DNA from: Planctomycetota bacterium
GTDB taxonomy: Bacteria > Planctomycetota > Planctomycetia > Planctomycetales > Planctomycetaceae
DNA length: 64,000 nucleotides
Direction: 5' to 3'
NCBI GenBank assembly: GCA_030836185.1
Contig: JAURQH010000080.1
Location: forward strand, 46,249 to 110,248
In this document: piece by piece, positions 45,730 through 54,557 of the stretch
Layout: every line of letters starts with the position of its first letter
Numbering within the stretch: the first letter of the stretch is position 1
Program-made: the position numbers and the translations under genes
Notes under the pieces: generated by a model
What the model was told of the DNA's origin: nothing
What the model saw: only the letters and a program-made list of their open reading frames with translations
Databases searched by the model: none

Positions 45730-46860
45730 TTACCGAATCACACTCAATCGTTCTTGCAGTGCGGTGTTGAGAGAGTTCACTTTCAGGCCTGCATATTTCA
45801 CTTGATTAAAGATCCGCAGATCCAAATCGGATCGGAAATCGGTGTTCGGATCGGGATCAGGATCGAGGCCGAGCAGGTCGGCGTGCCAGTCTTCGAGAAT
45901 ACTGGTTTCGACCTGTAAGGGGAGCCCAATCAAGTCGTCTGAAATTTCAGATTCAAACGAGGCTTGTGCGTTGGGGGTCGTGAAATAGATACCCGAAATT
46001 TCTCTGAGCAAGCGATTACGGGTCTCTTCATGATTGGCGGCATCTGCCGGCTTTCCCCTTTGCCATTCGATGGCAATGATTTTGGTCAATGCGGGAATCC
46101 CACTCGACAACAAATCGATCAATTGCCCACGATGCTCGGGAGATGTATTCAAGAGTGCGGTGACTGCCATTTGTTGTAATTGCGGATCGTTTGACATGCC
46201 GGGAAGCTGAGAGATCAACTGTTGTAATCGCGCCCGATCACCATCATTCGTCGGAGTTGTTGGCTCTTCATCAATGAAAGGCGGACGATCACTCCCCTGC
46301 CCGTCAGCCACATGATCATGTTCGCCATGGTCGTGACCATGAAGATCAAGGTCATCACTGTCGAGCGAATGGATATACGGTTCAAGAACGGCATGTAATT
46401 CGGTCGGCATGACCGGGTGCAAGCGATCCATAATAATGGCAGCGTACTTTCCACTGATCGTTCCCATCACATGATTTCTAGCCTGTTCGGAAAGGGTCAC
46501 GGAAAAGAATGTTAGAATCAGAGCGATGCCGACTCCTTTGAGCAGACCCAAGACGGCTCCCATATGCCGGTCGTATTCCGTGAACTTGGCTTCTTCAATC
46601 ATCGTTTTCATCGACCGGGCAACGGCAAACGCAAGAAACGAAAAGATCAGATACAGCAGGAACATGGCCACCCAACGGTTGAGAGGCTCTTTGAGTCCGA
46701 TCATTGGCGCCAGCACAATCGAGAGTGATTCGGCAAACATGAAACACAGAACGATTGAGGCGATTGTCGCCAGTTGCCAAACGAGCCCCTTGACGGCTCC
46801 GCGAATGACTGAAAACGCAATCACGCCGACAACAAGCAAATCCCAGATTTCGATGGACAT
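45730..46860 (-). CDS. CvpA-family membrane protein with His-rich insert
   Basis: A 376-residue protein. Four hydrophobic spans in the first 125 residues match CvpA (DLLVVGVIAFSVIRGAVKGLVWQL at the start, then GAVLGLLKGVGIALILTFF). A His/Asp-rich stretch follows at about 174-183 (HGHDHGEHDH), and then about 190 soluble residues with LISQLPGMSNDPQLQQMA. CvpA homologues contribute to envelope stress resistance and colicin V production, but no mechanism is settled. The His cluster could bind zinc or nickel and looks unlike standard CvpA. AGG lies before the ATG. The gene after it (serine hydrolase) is convergent. Confidence 0.85.
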   Translation of the reverse strand: MSIEIWDLLVVGVIAFSVIRGAVKGLVWQLATIASIVLCFMFAESLSIVLAPMIGLKEPLNRWVAMFLLYLIFSFLAFAVARSMKTMIEEAKFTEYDRHMGAVLGLLKGVGIALILTFFSVTLSEQARNHVMGTISGKYAAIIMDRLHPVMPTELHAVLEPYIHSLDSDDLDLHGHDHGEHDHVADGQGSDRPPFIDEEPTTPTNDGDRARLQQLISQLPGMSNDPQLQQMAVTALLNTSPEHRGQLIDLLSSGIPALTKIIAIEWQRGKPADAANHEETRNRLLREISGIYFTTPNAQASFESEISDDLIGLPLQVETSILEDWHADLLGLDPDPDPNTDFRSDLDLRIFNQVKYAGLKVNSLNTALQERLSVIR

Positions 46861-46982
46861 CCCTGACCTTTTCTACAGAAAAAACACACGTCCTTGTGAT
46901 GAAATTAAGCAAACGCAAGTTTAGCAGAAGAATAGGGCTGAACAGAAGAGCAAAATCACTTGGTTTTCGCCGTGATTTTGAC

Positions 46983-47432
46983 TCAAAACTGTTTCGTGCT
47001 ATCCACGAGTAATGTCACCGGGCCGTCATTAAGAAGTTTCACATCCATGTGGGCTTGGAAGACACCCGTTCCCACGGTGATCCCCTGCTCTTTCACGAGT
47101 GATACAAACTGCTCGTAGAGGTCGTTTGCTTTTTCGGGACGGGCCGCTTCAATAAAGCTCGGGCGGCGTCCTTTGCGACAATCCCCAAATAGCGTGAATT
47201 GGCTGACTACCAGTATCTCGCCAGCGATGTCTTTCAGTGAGAGATTCATTTTCCCCTCATAGTCTTCAAACACACGCAGGCCGATAATCTTATTGGCCAG
47301 ATACTTGGCGTCATCGAGAGTGTCTTCCTTAGCGACACCCAACAAAACTAAAAAACCGGTTCCGATTTCTCCCGTGATCTGCCCATCGACGGTGACCGAT
47401 GCTTGTGAGACTCGTTGCACAACTGCTCTCAC
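46983..47432 (-). CDS. dtd: D-aminoacyl-tRNA deacylase
   Basis: A 149-residue DTD enzyme that removes D-amino acids (and some achiral misloads) from t[29 protein letters not shown] near 75-82 and the Gly-cisPro motif in [10 protein letters not shown] near 137 are canonical. The start is a GTG that overlaps the thiO TGA stop (GTGA), replacing the usual ATG of this family and indicating translational coupling. The longer frame upstream is thiO sequence in another register. It is the second gene of a thiO-dtd pair. Confidence 0.95.
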   Translation of the reverse strand: MRAVVQRVSQASVTVDGQITGEIGTGFLVLLGVAKEDTLDDAKYLANKIIGLRVFEDYEGKMNLSLKDIAGEILVVSQFTLFGDCRKGRRPSFIEAARPEKANDLYEQFVSLVKEQGITVGTGVFQAHMDVKLLNDGPVTLLVDSTKQF

Positions 47433-48544
47433 GATGCTGACTCCACGACATGCGTCATGTTGATGGCAAAGTCCTGCAAATTGAGGCTTGGCTCTTCTCC
47501 GCACATTAACTGCTTCATGACGAGAGCAGTCGCAGGAGATGTTTGCAAGCCTGCGCGGAAGTGTCCCGCCGCAACGTAGGCATTATCGATTCCCGGTAAC
47601 AAACCCAAAAACGGAGAACCGGTTTGTGACATGGGGCGAAGTCCCGCCCAGGTTTTCTCAACATCGACTGACTTCAAAGTTGGAATCAATTTAATCGCAA
47701 ACTTTTTTAACTCGGCAATCGCCAGATCTGTGTTGATTTTTTCGTAGCCGACATGTTCTTCGGTCGAACCGACTAATAATCGCCCATCTTCTCGGGGAAC
47801 GAGATATCGCTTGCCAACTTCGATCACATGACGAATGAGTGGTTTTTCCGTTCGATAGAGAACAATCTGCCCACGAACAGGGACAATTGGTAATGAATAG
47901 CCGGAAGCATTCAATAGTCGTCCGGTCCAAGCGCCTGCAGTGAAGCAAAATTGATCAGCCGAGAGAGACCCCGAACGAGTTTTGACCGCTGAAATTCGGC
48001 CATCCGCTTGCATGATTTGTTCGACAGGTTCGTCACATCTCAAATCGACCCCTCGTTGACGACACGCTGTAGAAAGCGCCTGTAAATGACGAGGATTTCG
48101 GACCTGACAGAGATTGGGTAGCCGAAATCCGTCTTCAATTTTTTCAGACAGATTTGGTTCGTGATACCTTAGCCCTTCTCCATTCAGATCCTCCAGTTCC
48201 ACTCCTTCAGACATCCATTCTGCGCGATACGCTTCACATGACTCGTCTTCCAGAGTAACCGTCAATCCTCCACAGTGGCGATAGCCATTATCGATACCGG
48301 TTTCGCTGAGGAGTTGCTTGGAGAACTCTAGCCACATTCCGACGCTAAGGGCTCGGAGCTGATCGAACGATGTTCTCGCACCGGGAGAATGTCCGGGGGG
48401 TAAGATTCCGGCACCGGCCCAAGAGGCTTCTCGACCGGTTTGCTGTTTGTCCAGAACCGTGACATCTCTGCCCTGGCCTGCCAGTTGCCAAGCAAGCGAG
48501 AGTCCAATCACGCCTCCGCCAACAATCACCACATCCGTGGACAT
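47429..48544 (-). CDS. thiO: Glycine oxidase ThiO
   Basis: A 371-residue FAD-dependent amine oxidase (DAO family). The dinucleotide-binding motif [15 protein letters not shown] opens it. [17 protein letters not shown] and the closing [19 protein letters not shown] fit ThiO, which oxidises glycine to the iminoglycine needed for the thiazole of thiamine. No thiS, thiG or thiC is adjacent. The start at 48544 gives the motif within a few residues; the frame continues 11 codons upstream. A terminator separates it from the upstream cytochrome gene, so thiO and dtd form their own unit. Confidence 0.9.
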   Translation of the reverse strand: MSTDVVIVGGGVIGLSLAWQLAGQGRDVTVLDKQQTGREASWAGAGILPPGHSPGARTSFDQLRALSVGMWLEFSKQLLSETGIDNGYRHCGGLTVTLEDESCEAYRAEWMSEGVELEDLNGEGLRYHEPNLSEKIEDGFRLPNLCQVRNPRHLQALSTACRQRGVDLRCDEPVEQIMQADGRISAVKTRSGSLSADQFCFTAGAWTGRLLNASGYSLPIVPVRGQIVLYRTEKPLIRHVIEVGKRYLVPREDGRLLVGSTEEHVGYEKINTDLAIAELKKFAIKLIPTLKSVDVEKTWAGLRPMSQTGSPFLGLLPGIDNAYVAAGHFRAGLQTSPATALVMKQLMCGEEPSLNLQDFAINMTHVVESAS

Positions 48545-48566
48545 AACGTGTCTCAATCTGTTCCCG

Positions 48567-48600
48567 AAAAAAAACAACCCTTTGTTCTCAAAGGGCTGTT
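48567..48600 (-). terminator. Rho-independent terminator downstream of the cytochrome-type gene
   Basis: A 12-bp stem with one G-U pair (48573-48584 against 48589-48600) closes a 4-base loop. On the minus strand it is followed by a U-run given by the As at 48567-48574. It lies 64 bases past the stop of the 48664-50514 gene and just ahead of thiO. Confidence 0.88.
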
Positions 48601-48663
48601 TTCCAATCTACCAACTTTATCGAATCCTGTCTCTCTTACCATGGTGAGCCAGTAAGAGATTCA

Positions 48664-50514
48664 CTATTTCGGAAGTGCTTGAGCATACGCGAGAGCAATC
48701 GATTGAGCGTTCGCTCGATACACGGCAGTCAACGCGGCATCCACACTGCTGCCATTTCGTAATCTTGCGATGAATTGACCAAACTTGCCCGCCCCACCAT
48801 TTCTGATCAGGAACGAAACGAGCGTGTAGCCAACCGCTGCTTCTTCCGAAGGCTCGAAGGCCCCATCAGCAAAGATTTGCTGCGGACGTTGAACTTTCGT
48901 CAAGGCTTCAGCAGCAACCGGGGGCAACGATTTGAAATACTCAGCTCCCCCCGATTGAGCAGCCAGATACAACCCTGTTCCTCGTGTGATCCATTCCGGT
49001 AAATCATCACCTGATTTCTGCAAGTAGGCATTGGTCAATTGAGTGACGAGGCTTATTTCCAGATTCATCTGGCCATCTTCAGGATTATCACCGACATCTT
49101 CCAAGGCGATATAGGCATCTTCCAGTGACGGTGTCACTTTCGTGTGTCCAATGATGTTTCTTTCAGGTTGGTGACGTTCAATCGTAAACAGAAACTCTTC
49201 GTATGCAATACGGTCTTTGAAAAGGAAAATCGTCAACCGTCCCGGGAATGTTCGATCTTTCGCTTCATCTTTAAACATGGCCTTCAACTGTGTGAAATGT
49301 TTGTTGGCAAGCTGATCGACTTGATTCATACGATCACCGCTGGCATTCCCCCAGACCAAAAAATCTTTTCCTTCGATGCGAGCGCCGTTCTCTTTAGGAA
49401 GAGTTCGTTTCCATTGTTCCTGACTCCGTTCGATTCGCATTTCTTCCCACTCTTCGGGAGAGAGCTTCGCGAGTTCTTCGGTTTTCATCTCATCGGCAGA
49501 AGGGATCAATTCACGCAGTGGGGTTTTAATGTTGTCTCCATCGAACTTGTTTCCCTCTTCAAACCATTTTTTCAGGTCTTCGTAGTTTTGACGAGTGATA
49601 CGGGCTTGCCCTTGAGGCATGCGGGGATTTTCCAATCCCCCAACCAGTCGGAATAAACGACTGCCTTCGAGGTTTCCTGGAATAATCACACGTCCGCTAT
49701 CTCCCCCTTCCATCAGGCGTTCAAACGTCTCTAAAGAGAGTCCGCTATCGGGGTTGTTTCCACTGTGACAGCCGAGACACAAACGGCTCATAAAGGGAGC
49801 AATATCTTTTGTGAAGGATACGGTTTCGGCACCGGTCGCCTTTGGAATATCAATTTTCTTCATCGCGGGTCGGCTGGCTGTGCGAATTAAATCACCAAGT
49901 AACATTTGAGGATCTTGACCGTCATATTTGGCACCCGAATCGATCCAGGTAGAGATCAATAACAGATCTTCATCAGAAAACTGCTCGCCATTGCGAGGCA
50001 TTCGTTGAGCATCATCGGGATGAATGAGTTTGCCCAAAAGTAAGCTGCGTCGCGAACTTCCGGGAATCAACAGCGGTCCGTTTGTTCCACCGCGTCCCAT
50101 GGCTGCATAGCTTTCCAAGCTTAATCCCCCCGACTGACGATCAATGTGGCAGCGGGCACAATTATCATTGAAGAGAGGGGCAATGTCAGTCGAAAAGCTC
50201 ACCCCCTTCTCTTTGATCAATCGTCCCTTCTGATCGAACAAATATTTTTGAGCCGACACGATTGCACGGTCATTTGCATTTTCCGGTCCCACTTCTTGAA
50301 CGACTTGATTGAGAGAAGTCTCAGACTCACCAATCACTTTTTGGGCTTCGTCGAATTTGTCATCGCGGAGTAGTTTCACAACATTTGCCAAGTCCTTGCG
50401 TATCTCCCCGATTTTTTCCTTGGTTTCGCGCGGCAAGGCTGCATCGAGGGATGCCAAACTGGCAAAGGAGCCAATCAAGGCCATAGAACAGAGAATCAGT
50501 CGTGAAAAACGCAT
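48664..50514 (-). CDS. Planctomycete cytochrome c-type protein with degenerate gluzincin-like domain
   Basis: A 616-residue exported protein with signal peptide (LILCSMALIGSFASLASLDAA). Two planctomycete cytochrome-type modules are visible: CARCHIDRQSGGLSLES at about 119-135 and CLGCHSGNNPDSGLSLET near 246, each CxxCH and followed by a MPRNG- or MPQGQ-type segment. Residues 395-560 resemble a gluzincin-like peptidase module (LTIFLFKDRIAYEEFLFT and LPEWITRGTGLYLA), but the position of HExxH reads LVTQLTNAYL, so it should be inactive. The C-terminus LVSFLIRNGGAGKFGQFIARL matches the ordinary tail of such modules. It could be an electron-transfer or binding protein. AGGTGA precedes the ATG, and a terminator follows. 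Confidence 0.85.
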   Translation of the reverse strand: MRFSRLILCSMALIGSFASLASLDAALPRETKEKIGEIRKDLANVVKLLRDDKFDEAQKVIGESETSLNQVVQEVGPENANDRAIVSAQKYLFDQKGRLIKEKGVSFSTDIAPLFNDNCARCHIDRQSGGLSLESYAAMGRGGTNGPLLIPGSSRRSLLLGKLIHPDDAQRMPRNGEQFSDEDLLLISTWIDSGAKYDGQDPQMLLGDLIRTASRPAMKKIDIPKATGAETVSFTKDIAPFMSRLCLGCHSGNNPDSGLSLETFERLMEGGDSGRVIIPGNLEGSRLFRLVGGLENPRMPQGQARITRQNYEDLKKWFEEGNKFDGDNIKTPLRELIPSADEMKTEELAKLSPEEWEEMRIERSQEQWKRTLPKENGARIEGKDFLVWGNASGDRMNQVDQLANKHFTQLKAMFKDEAKDRTFPGRLTIFLFKDRIAYEEFLFTIERHQPERNIIGHTKVTPSLEDAYIALEDVGDNPEDGQMNLEISLVTQLTNAYLQKSGDDLPEWITRGTGLYLAAQSGGAEYFKSLPPVAAEALTKVQRPQQIFADGAFEPSEEAAVGYTLVSFLIRNGGAGKFGQFIARLRNGSSVDAALTAVYRANAQSIALAYAQALPK

Positions 50515-50783
50515 GCTTCACCTCTCATAAAATAGAGAGTCAATTCGAACTTCGAGCCTCAAGAAACAGATTCTACGAGGTGGGCTAATAAGGACTCAGA
50601 TAATAGTATAGAGGGAATTGGTAGGTCATGCCAACCGGAGTTGAATGAAGATCCCCTCACCAAGAACCCGGGAAACTGGCGATTGGTTCGCGAAAAAACA
50701 GAAAAATCAAAGACATCCGATTGGATTCCCACTTCTAAACTGCGAAAATCGGACTGCCGGTTCCAATTTCAGACGATCTCCAG

Positions 50784-51632
50784 ATGACTCAACTCTCACC
50801 AGAACTTTCCGACAAACGCGATCATTTGCTAGCTCGTCTCAGAGAGTATGAGCGAGTTGCTGTGGCATTTTCAGGAGGAGTGGATAGCTCTCTTGTCGCC
50901 AAAGCTGCTCAAATTGCGTGTGGAGAAGGTGCCGTTGCGCTCACAGCGGTCAGCCCGTCTCTGGCCAGTGATGAACTCGAAATCGCCGCTCAAGTCGCCG
51001 CGTCTATCGGCATTCGGCATGAACTGGTTCCGACAGAGGAATTTGAGAACCCCGAGTATGTGAAGAATGCATCCAACCGTTGTTTCTTCTGCAAGGACGA
51101 ACTCTATTCACAGCTTGAACGTCTCCAAAGCCAATTTGGGTTCGTGGCAGTTCTTAACGGCGCCAATCTCGATGACCGGGGCGATCATCGTCCCGGAATG
51201 CAGGCCGCCAAAAATCATCAAGTGGACAGTCCACTTCTCGAAACAGGATTCACCAAACAGGATGTGCGTGAACTCGCACAACACTGGGGGCTTCCCGTGT
51301 GGAACAAGCCGGCCAGTCCCTGCCTCTCCAGCAGAATTGCTTATGGCGTCGAAGTGACCCCCGAACGAGTTCGTCGTGTGGATGCTGCCGAGCAGTTTTT
51401 GAAACAAAGACTGAACCTGAATGAACTCCGCGTCAGGCACATGGAAAATGACTTGGCGCGAATTGAAGTCCCCCGCCCTGCCCTGCCAACTTTGTTAGAA
51501 CCAAGTGTGAATGCGGAAGTAACCACTTACTTAAAGTCTCTTGGCTTTCAGTTCGTGACCGTGGACTTGGAAGGCTTTCGTTCAGGGAGTCTGAATGAGG
51601 TGATACCGCTGGATCAATTGCAGAAATTATGA
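50784..51632 (+). CDS. larE: ATP-dependent sacrificial sulfur transferase LarE
   Basis: A 282-residue PP-loop enzyme. The ATP-binding SGGVDSSLVAK lies near 30-40. Cysteines occur as NRCFFCKDEL near 97-103 and PASPCLSSRIAYG near 178-190, the arrangement seen in the three-Cys LarE type. LarE converts the biscarboxylated nicotinate precursor into the dithio form for the nickel-pincer cofactor of lactate racemase. No larB, larC or larA is adjacent, so its partner genes must be elsewhere or it serves another enzyme. It stands alone, convergent with glyA. Confidence 0.92.
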   Translation: MTQLSPELSDKRDHLLARLREYERVAVAFSGGVDSSLVAKAAQIACGEGAVALTAVSPSLASDELEIAAQVAASIGIRHELVPTEEFENPEYVKNASNRCFFCKDELYSQLERLQSQFGFVAVLNGANLDDRGDHRPGMQAAKNHQVDSPLLETGFTKQDVRELAQHWGLPVWNKPASPCLSSRIAYGVEVTPERVRRVDAAEQFLKQRLNLNELRVRHMENDLARIEVPRPALPTLLEPSVNAEVTTYLKSLGFQFVTVDLEGFRSGSLNEVIPLDQLQKL

Positions 51633-51723
51633 TCGAGCGTTCCCGGAGCGTCTCGCTTCCTGCACGAAATTGACAACCAGATAGCTTCTCTTTCGATTTA
51701 CCCTAGCTTGTGCAAGACTATTT

Positions 51724-51753
51724 TCGCACGCCTAAACTGTCGCACGCCTAAAC
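51724..51753. repeat. 16-bp tandem duplication over the glyA 3' end
   Basis: TCGCACGCCTAAAC occurs at 51724-51737 and again at 51740-51753, so the unit is 16 bases long, offset by TG. The second copy contains the glyA stop codon (51748-51750). It looks like a small local duplication just past the coding end, in the space between convergent larE and glyA. Confidence 0.8.
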
Positions 51754-53022
51754 GGCGTCGATACCCGGGACGGGGAACGGCTTCGTAAACTGAGCGATCT
51801 CTTCCTTGATGCGAGAGATCACTTCGTCGCTATCGGCATTCTTCAAGGCTTCGAGAATCCAGGCTCCTACCTGTTTCATCTCGTCTTCTTTCATGCCGCG
51901 AGTTGTCAAAGCGGCCGATCCAATACGAATACCGCTGGGGTCCATCGGTTTGCGTTGATCGAACGGGATCATGTTCATATTGACGGTGATGCCTGCTCTG
52001 TCGAGAGTCGTTTCGGCAATCTTGCCAGTGAGATCAATCGCGGTGACATCGCACAGCATGAGGTGATTGTCGGTGCCTCCTGAAGCGAGACGAATGCCGC
52101 CTTCCATCAAGGTTTCTGCCAAGACACGGGCGTTGTTGACAATTTGTTGGCCATACTGTTTGAACTCAGGTTTGAGAGCTTCTCCGAAACAGACGGCTTT
52201 ACCGGCGATGACATGCATGAGCGGACCACCCTGCATCCCGGGAAACACTGTCTTATCAAGGGCTTTCGCGTTTTCTGTTTTGGTCAACACGAAACCGCTG
52301 CGTGGTCCACGGAGAGTTTTATGCGATGTTGATGTCACATAGTCGGCCACTTTCATGGGATTGTTGTGCACGCCGGCTGCCACGAGTCCTGCATAGTGGG
52401 CCATGTCGACAACCAGTTTTGCTCCCACTTCGTGAGCGATCTCCGCGAACTTGGCATGGTCGATTTCGCGAGGATAAGCACTTGCACCGGCCACAATCAG
52501 TTTCGGTTTGTGCTCTTTGGCAAGAGACGCGACTTGATCAAAATCGATGCGATGATCATCTTCCCGAACTCCGTATGGAATGACATTGTACATCTTCCCG
52601 GAGAAGTTGACCTTCGAGCCGTGAGTAAGGTGACCACCGTGAGCCAGATTCATGGCCAAGATGGTGTCTCCCGGTTGCAGTTCGGTGAAGTAAACCGCCA
52701 TGTTGGCGGAACTTCCGCAGTGAGGTTGGACGTTGGCGTGCTCGGCTCCGAACAATTCACAGGCCCGGTTACGGGCGACGGTTTCGACATCATCCACGAA
52801 CTCGCAGCCGCCGTAATAGCGACGGCCCGGGTAACCTTCTGCGTATTTGTTCGTGAGAATCGTACCGGCAGCTTCCATGACGGCAGCCGAGGTGTAGTTT
52901 TCGGAGGCGATCAGTTCGAGCCCTTCGGCTTGTCTCGTCGACTCTTTTTGCAGAGATCCCCAGATTTCGGGGTCAGACTGTTGTAAGTGCGATGTGGCAG
53001 TGTTTTGATCGATTGTCGACAC
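51748..53022 (-). CDS. glyA: Serine hydroxymethyltransferase
   Basis: A 424-residue PLP enzyme interconverting serine and glycine with tetrahydrofolate. [19 protein letters not shown], the aldimine Lys in [14 protein letters not shown] and the [12 protein letters not shown] segment are canonical. The start is GTG at 53022 ([11 protein letters not shown]) because GGGAGGA sits 6 bases upstream; a TTG five codons earlier lies inside the binding site itself and was rejected. It supplies one-carbon units and is monocistronic, with a small tandem duplication covering its stop. Confidence 0.96.
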   Translation of the reverse strand: MSTIDQNTATSHLQQSDPEIWGSLQKESTRQAEGLELIASENYTSAAVMEAAGTILTNKYAEGYPGRRYYGGCEFVDDVETVARNRACELFGAEHANVQPHCGSSANMAVYFTELQPGDTILAMNLAHGGHLTHGSKVNFSGKMYNVIPYGVREDDHRIDFDQVASLAKEHKPKLIVAGASAYPREIDHAKFAEIAHEVGAKLVVDMAHYAGLVAAGVHNNPMKVADYVTSTSHKTLRGPRSGFVLTKTENAKALDKTVFPGMQGGPLMHVIAGKAVCFGEALKPEFKQYGQQIVNNARVLAETLMEGGIRLASGGTDNHLMLCDVTAIDLTGKIAETTLDRAGITVNMNMIPFDQRKPMDPSGIRIGSAALTTRGMKEDEMKQVGAWILEALKNADSDEVISRIKEEIAQFTKPFPVPGIDAV

Positions 53023-53213
53023 GAGTGATCCTCCCAAGTTAAGCAGTCCGCCTAATGTCGAATTTCTGGCGGTGAAATATGGTCCTCAATGACTGAAAGG
53101 TTACGCAAACCACAAAATTCGACGGATTGTGGCCTCTTGTAAAACTTTAGTCATCAATCGGCAGAATTGCTACCCATGCCGCCTCCGACCCGATATTCTG
53201 GAAGGAATTCCAG

Positions 53214-54554
53214 TTGTCCTCCAAACCCCGAGTCTATCTGATGTCGGACCTGAATGTTCCCGACCATCTCGATTTTCTGAAAAGCTCGCCCTGTCTTAAG
53301 GGAGAACGAGTGACCTTTACCGGTACGCTCGCTTCTATGACTCATCGGCAAGCTCATGACTTAGTCGAAGAGTACGGCGGCCAGGCAACGCACAGTGTCA
53401 GCCGGCAGACAACGATGCTGGTCATCGGAGAAGAAGGTTGGCCTCTCGAAGAGAACGGCCAGATTTCGCAAAAACTCGGCCTCGCTGAAGATCTACAAGC
53501 CGCCGGACAATTGAGAATACTTCACGAATCCAATTGGCTGTATTTAATGGGAATACAGTACAACCGCGATGAAATTCGTCGGCTCTACACTCCCGCCATG
53601 TTACAGCAACTGCTCGACATTCCCACGCACACCATTCGTGCCTGGGAACGCGCGGGATTGATTCGACCGGTCAGAAAGATTTATCGGCTTCCTTATTTTG
53701 ATTTTGAAGAAGTCACCTCGGCTCGCAAGCTGACCGAGATGCTGAAAGCAGGTGTGAGTCGGAAGGAAATCGAAAAGAGCCTGCAATCGCTCGCCAAGCA
53801 CTTGGGAGACATCGACCGACCTCTGGCACAACTCGATATTCTCGAACGCGATTCGCATTTGTTTTATCGAGATCATGCCGGCTTGTTAGAGCCACGGACC
53901 GGTCAGCGAGTTTTCGACTTTGAGAAATCGGAGACCGAGGAAGCTGAGAGAGAAGAACTCGTGGCTCGCGAAGAGAACGATATACTCGCTTTTGAAGTCC
54001 CCGAACATCTCCCCGAGCGATTATGGACACCCGAAGACTGGTTTGACGAAGGCTGCCAGCAGATGGATGAAGGCGACCTTGCTGCCGCCATCGAAGCGTT
54101 CCGTATGTCGTTGATTGAAGATTACAATTCCCCGGTCACACACTTCCATCTCGCCGAAGCACTCTATCGGCAAGACAAAGTTGACGCCGCGTTGGAACGG
54201 TATCACGTCGTCGTGGAACTTGATCACAATTACATCGAAGCCTGGACACAAATCGGCTGTCTGCATGCCGAGATGCATGAGTACGAAGAATCGCTCGATG
54301 CTTTTGATCTTGTGATACGCATTCATCCCGATTGCCCGGAAGCTCACTGGTTTCGCGGCGACACGCTCCGCGAACTGGGACAGATCGACGAAGCGATTGA
54401 ATCGTGGCGGTCGTATCTCAAATTCGATCAACGTGGACCGTGGGCTGAAATGGCCCGGCAGTATCTGGAACAATACGCGGGAGACACGAGCGAACCCTCA
54501 GAGCCCCAACCGACAAAGATCGAGAGTACAGACAACGGCGACACTCCCGCGTGA
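53214..54554 (+). CDS. BRCT-MerR-TPR fusion protein
   Basis: A 446-residue protein with three recognisable parts. Residues 22-105 form a BRCT domain of the DNA-ligase type (LKGERVTFTGTLASMTHRQA, then LVEEYGGQATHSVSRQTTML). Residues 124-195 form a MerR-like winged helix (RRLYTPAMLQQLLDIPTHTI, RAWERAGLIRPVRKIYRLPY). Residues 275-425 contain TPR repeats (AAIEAFRMSLIEDYNSPVTH, AWTQIGCLHAEMHEYEESLD). An acidic, Glu-rich linker joins them. The TTG start at 53214 has AAGGA 7 bases upstream; ATG at 53241 is an alternative. MerR proteins bind promoters, BRCT binds phosphopeptides or DNA ends, and TPR binds proteins. A DNA-associated regulator is likely, but its target is unknown. Confidence 0.9.
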   Translation: MSSKPRVYLMSDLNVPDHLDFLKSSPCLKGERVTFTGTLASMTHRQAHDLVEEYGGQATHSVSRQTTMLVIGEEGWPLEENGQISQKLGLAEDLQAAGQLRILHESNWLYLMGIQYNRDEIRRLYTPAMLQQLLDIPTHTIRAWERAGLIRPVRKIYRLPYFDFEEVTSARKLTEMLKAGVSRKEIEKSLQSLAKHLGDIDRPLAQLDILERDSHLFYRDHAGLLEPRTGQRVFDFEKSETEEAEREELVAREENDILAFEVPEHLPERLWTPEDWFDEGCQQMDEGDLAAAIEAFRMSLIEDYNSPVTHFHLAEALYRQDKVDAALERYHVVVELDHNYIEAWTQIGCLHAEMHEYEESLDAFDLVIRIHPDCPEAHWFRGDTLRELGQIDEAIESWRSYLKFDQRGPWAEMARQYLEQYAGDTSEPSEPQPTKIESTDNGDTPA

Positions 54555-54557
54555 TGC

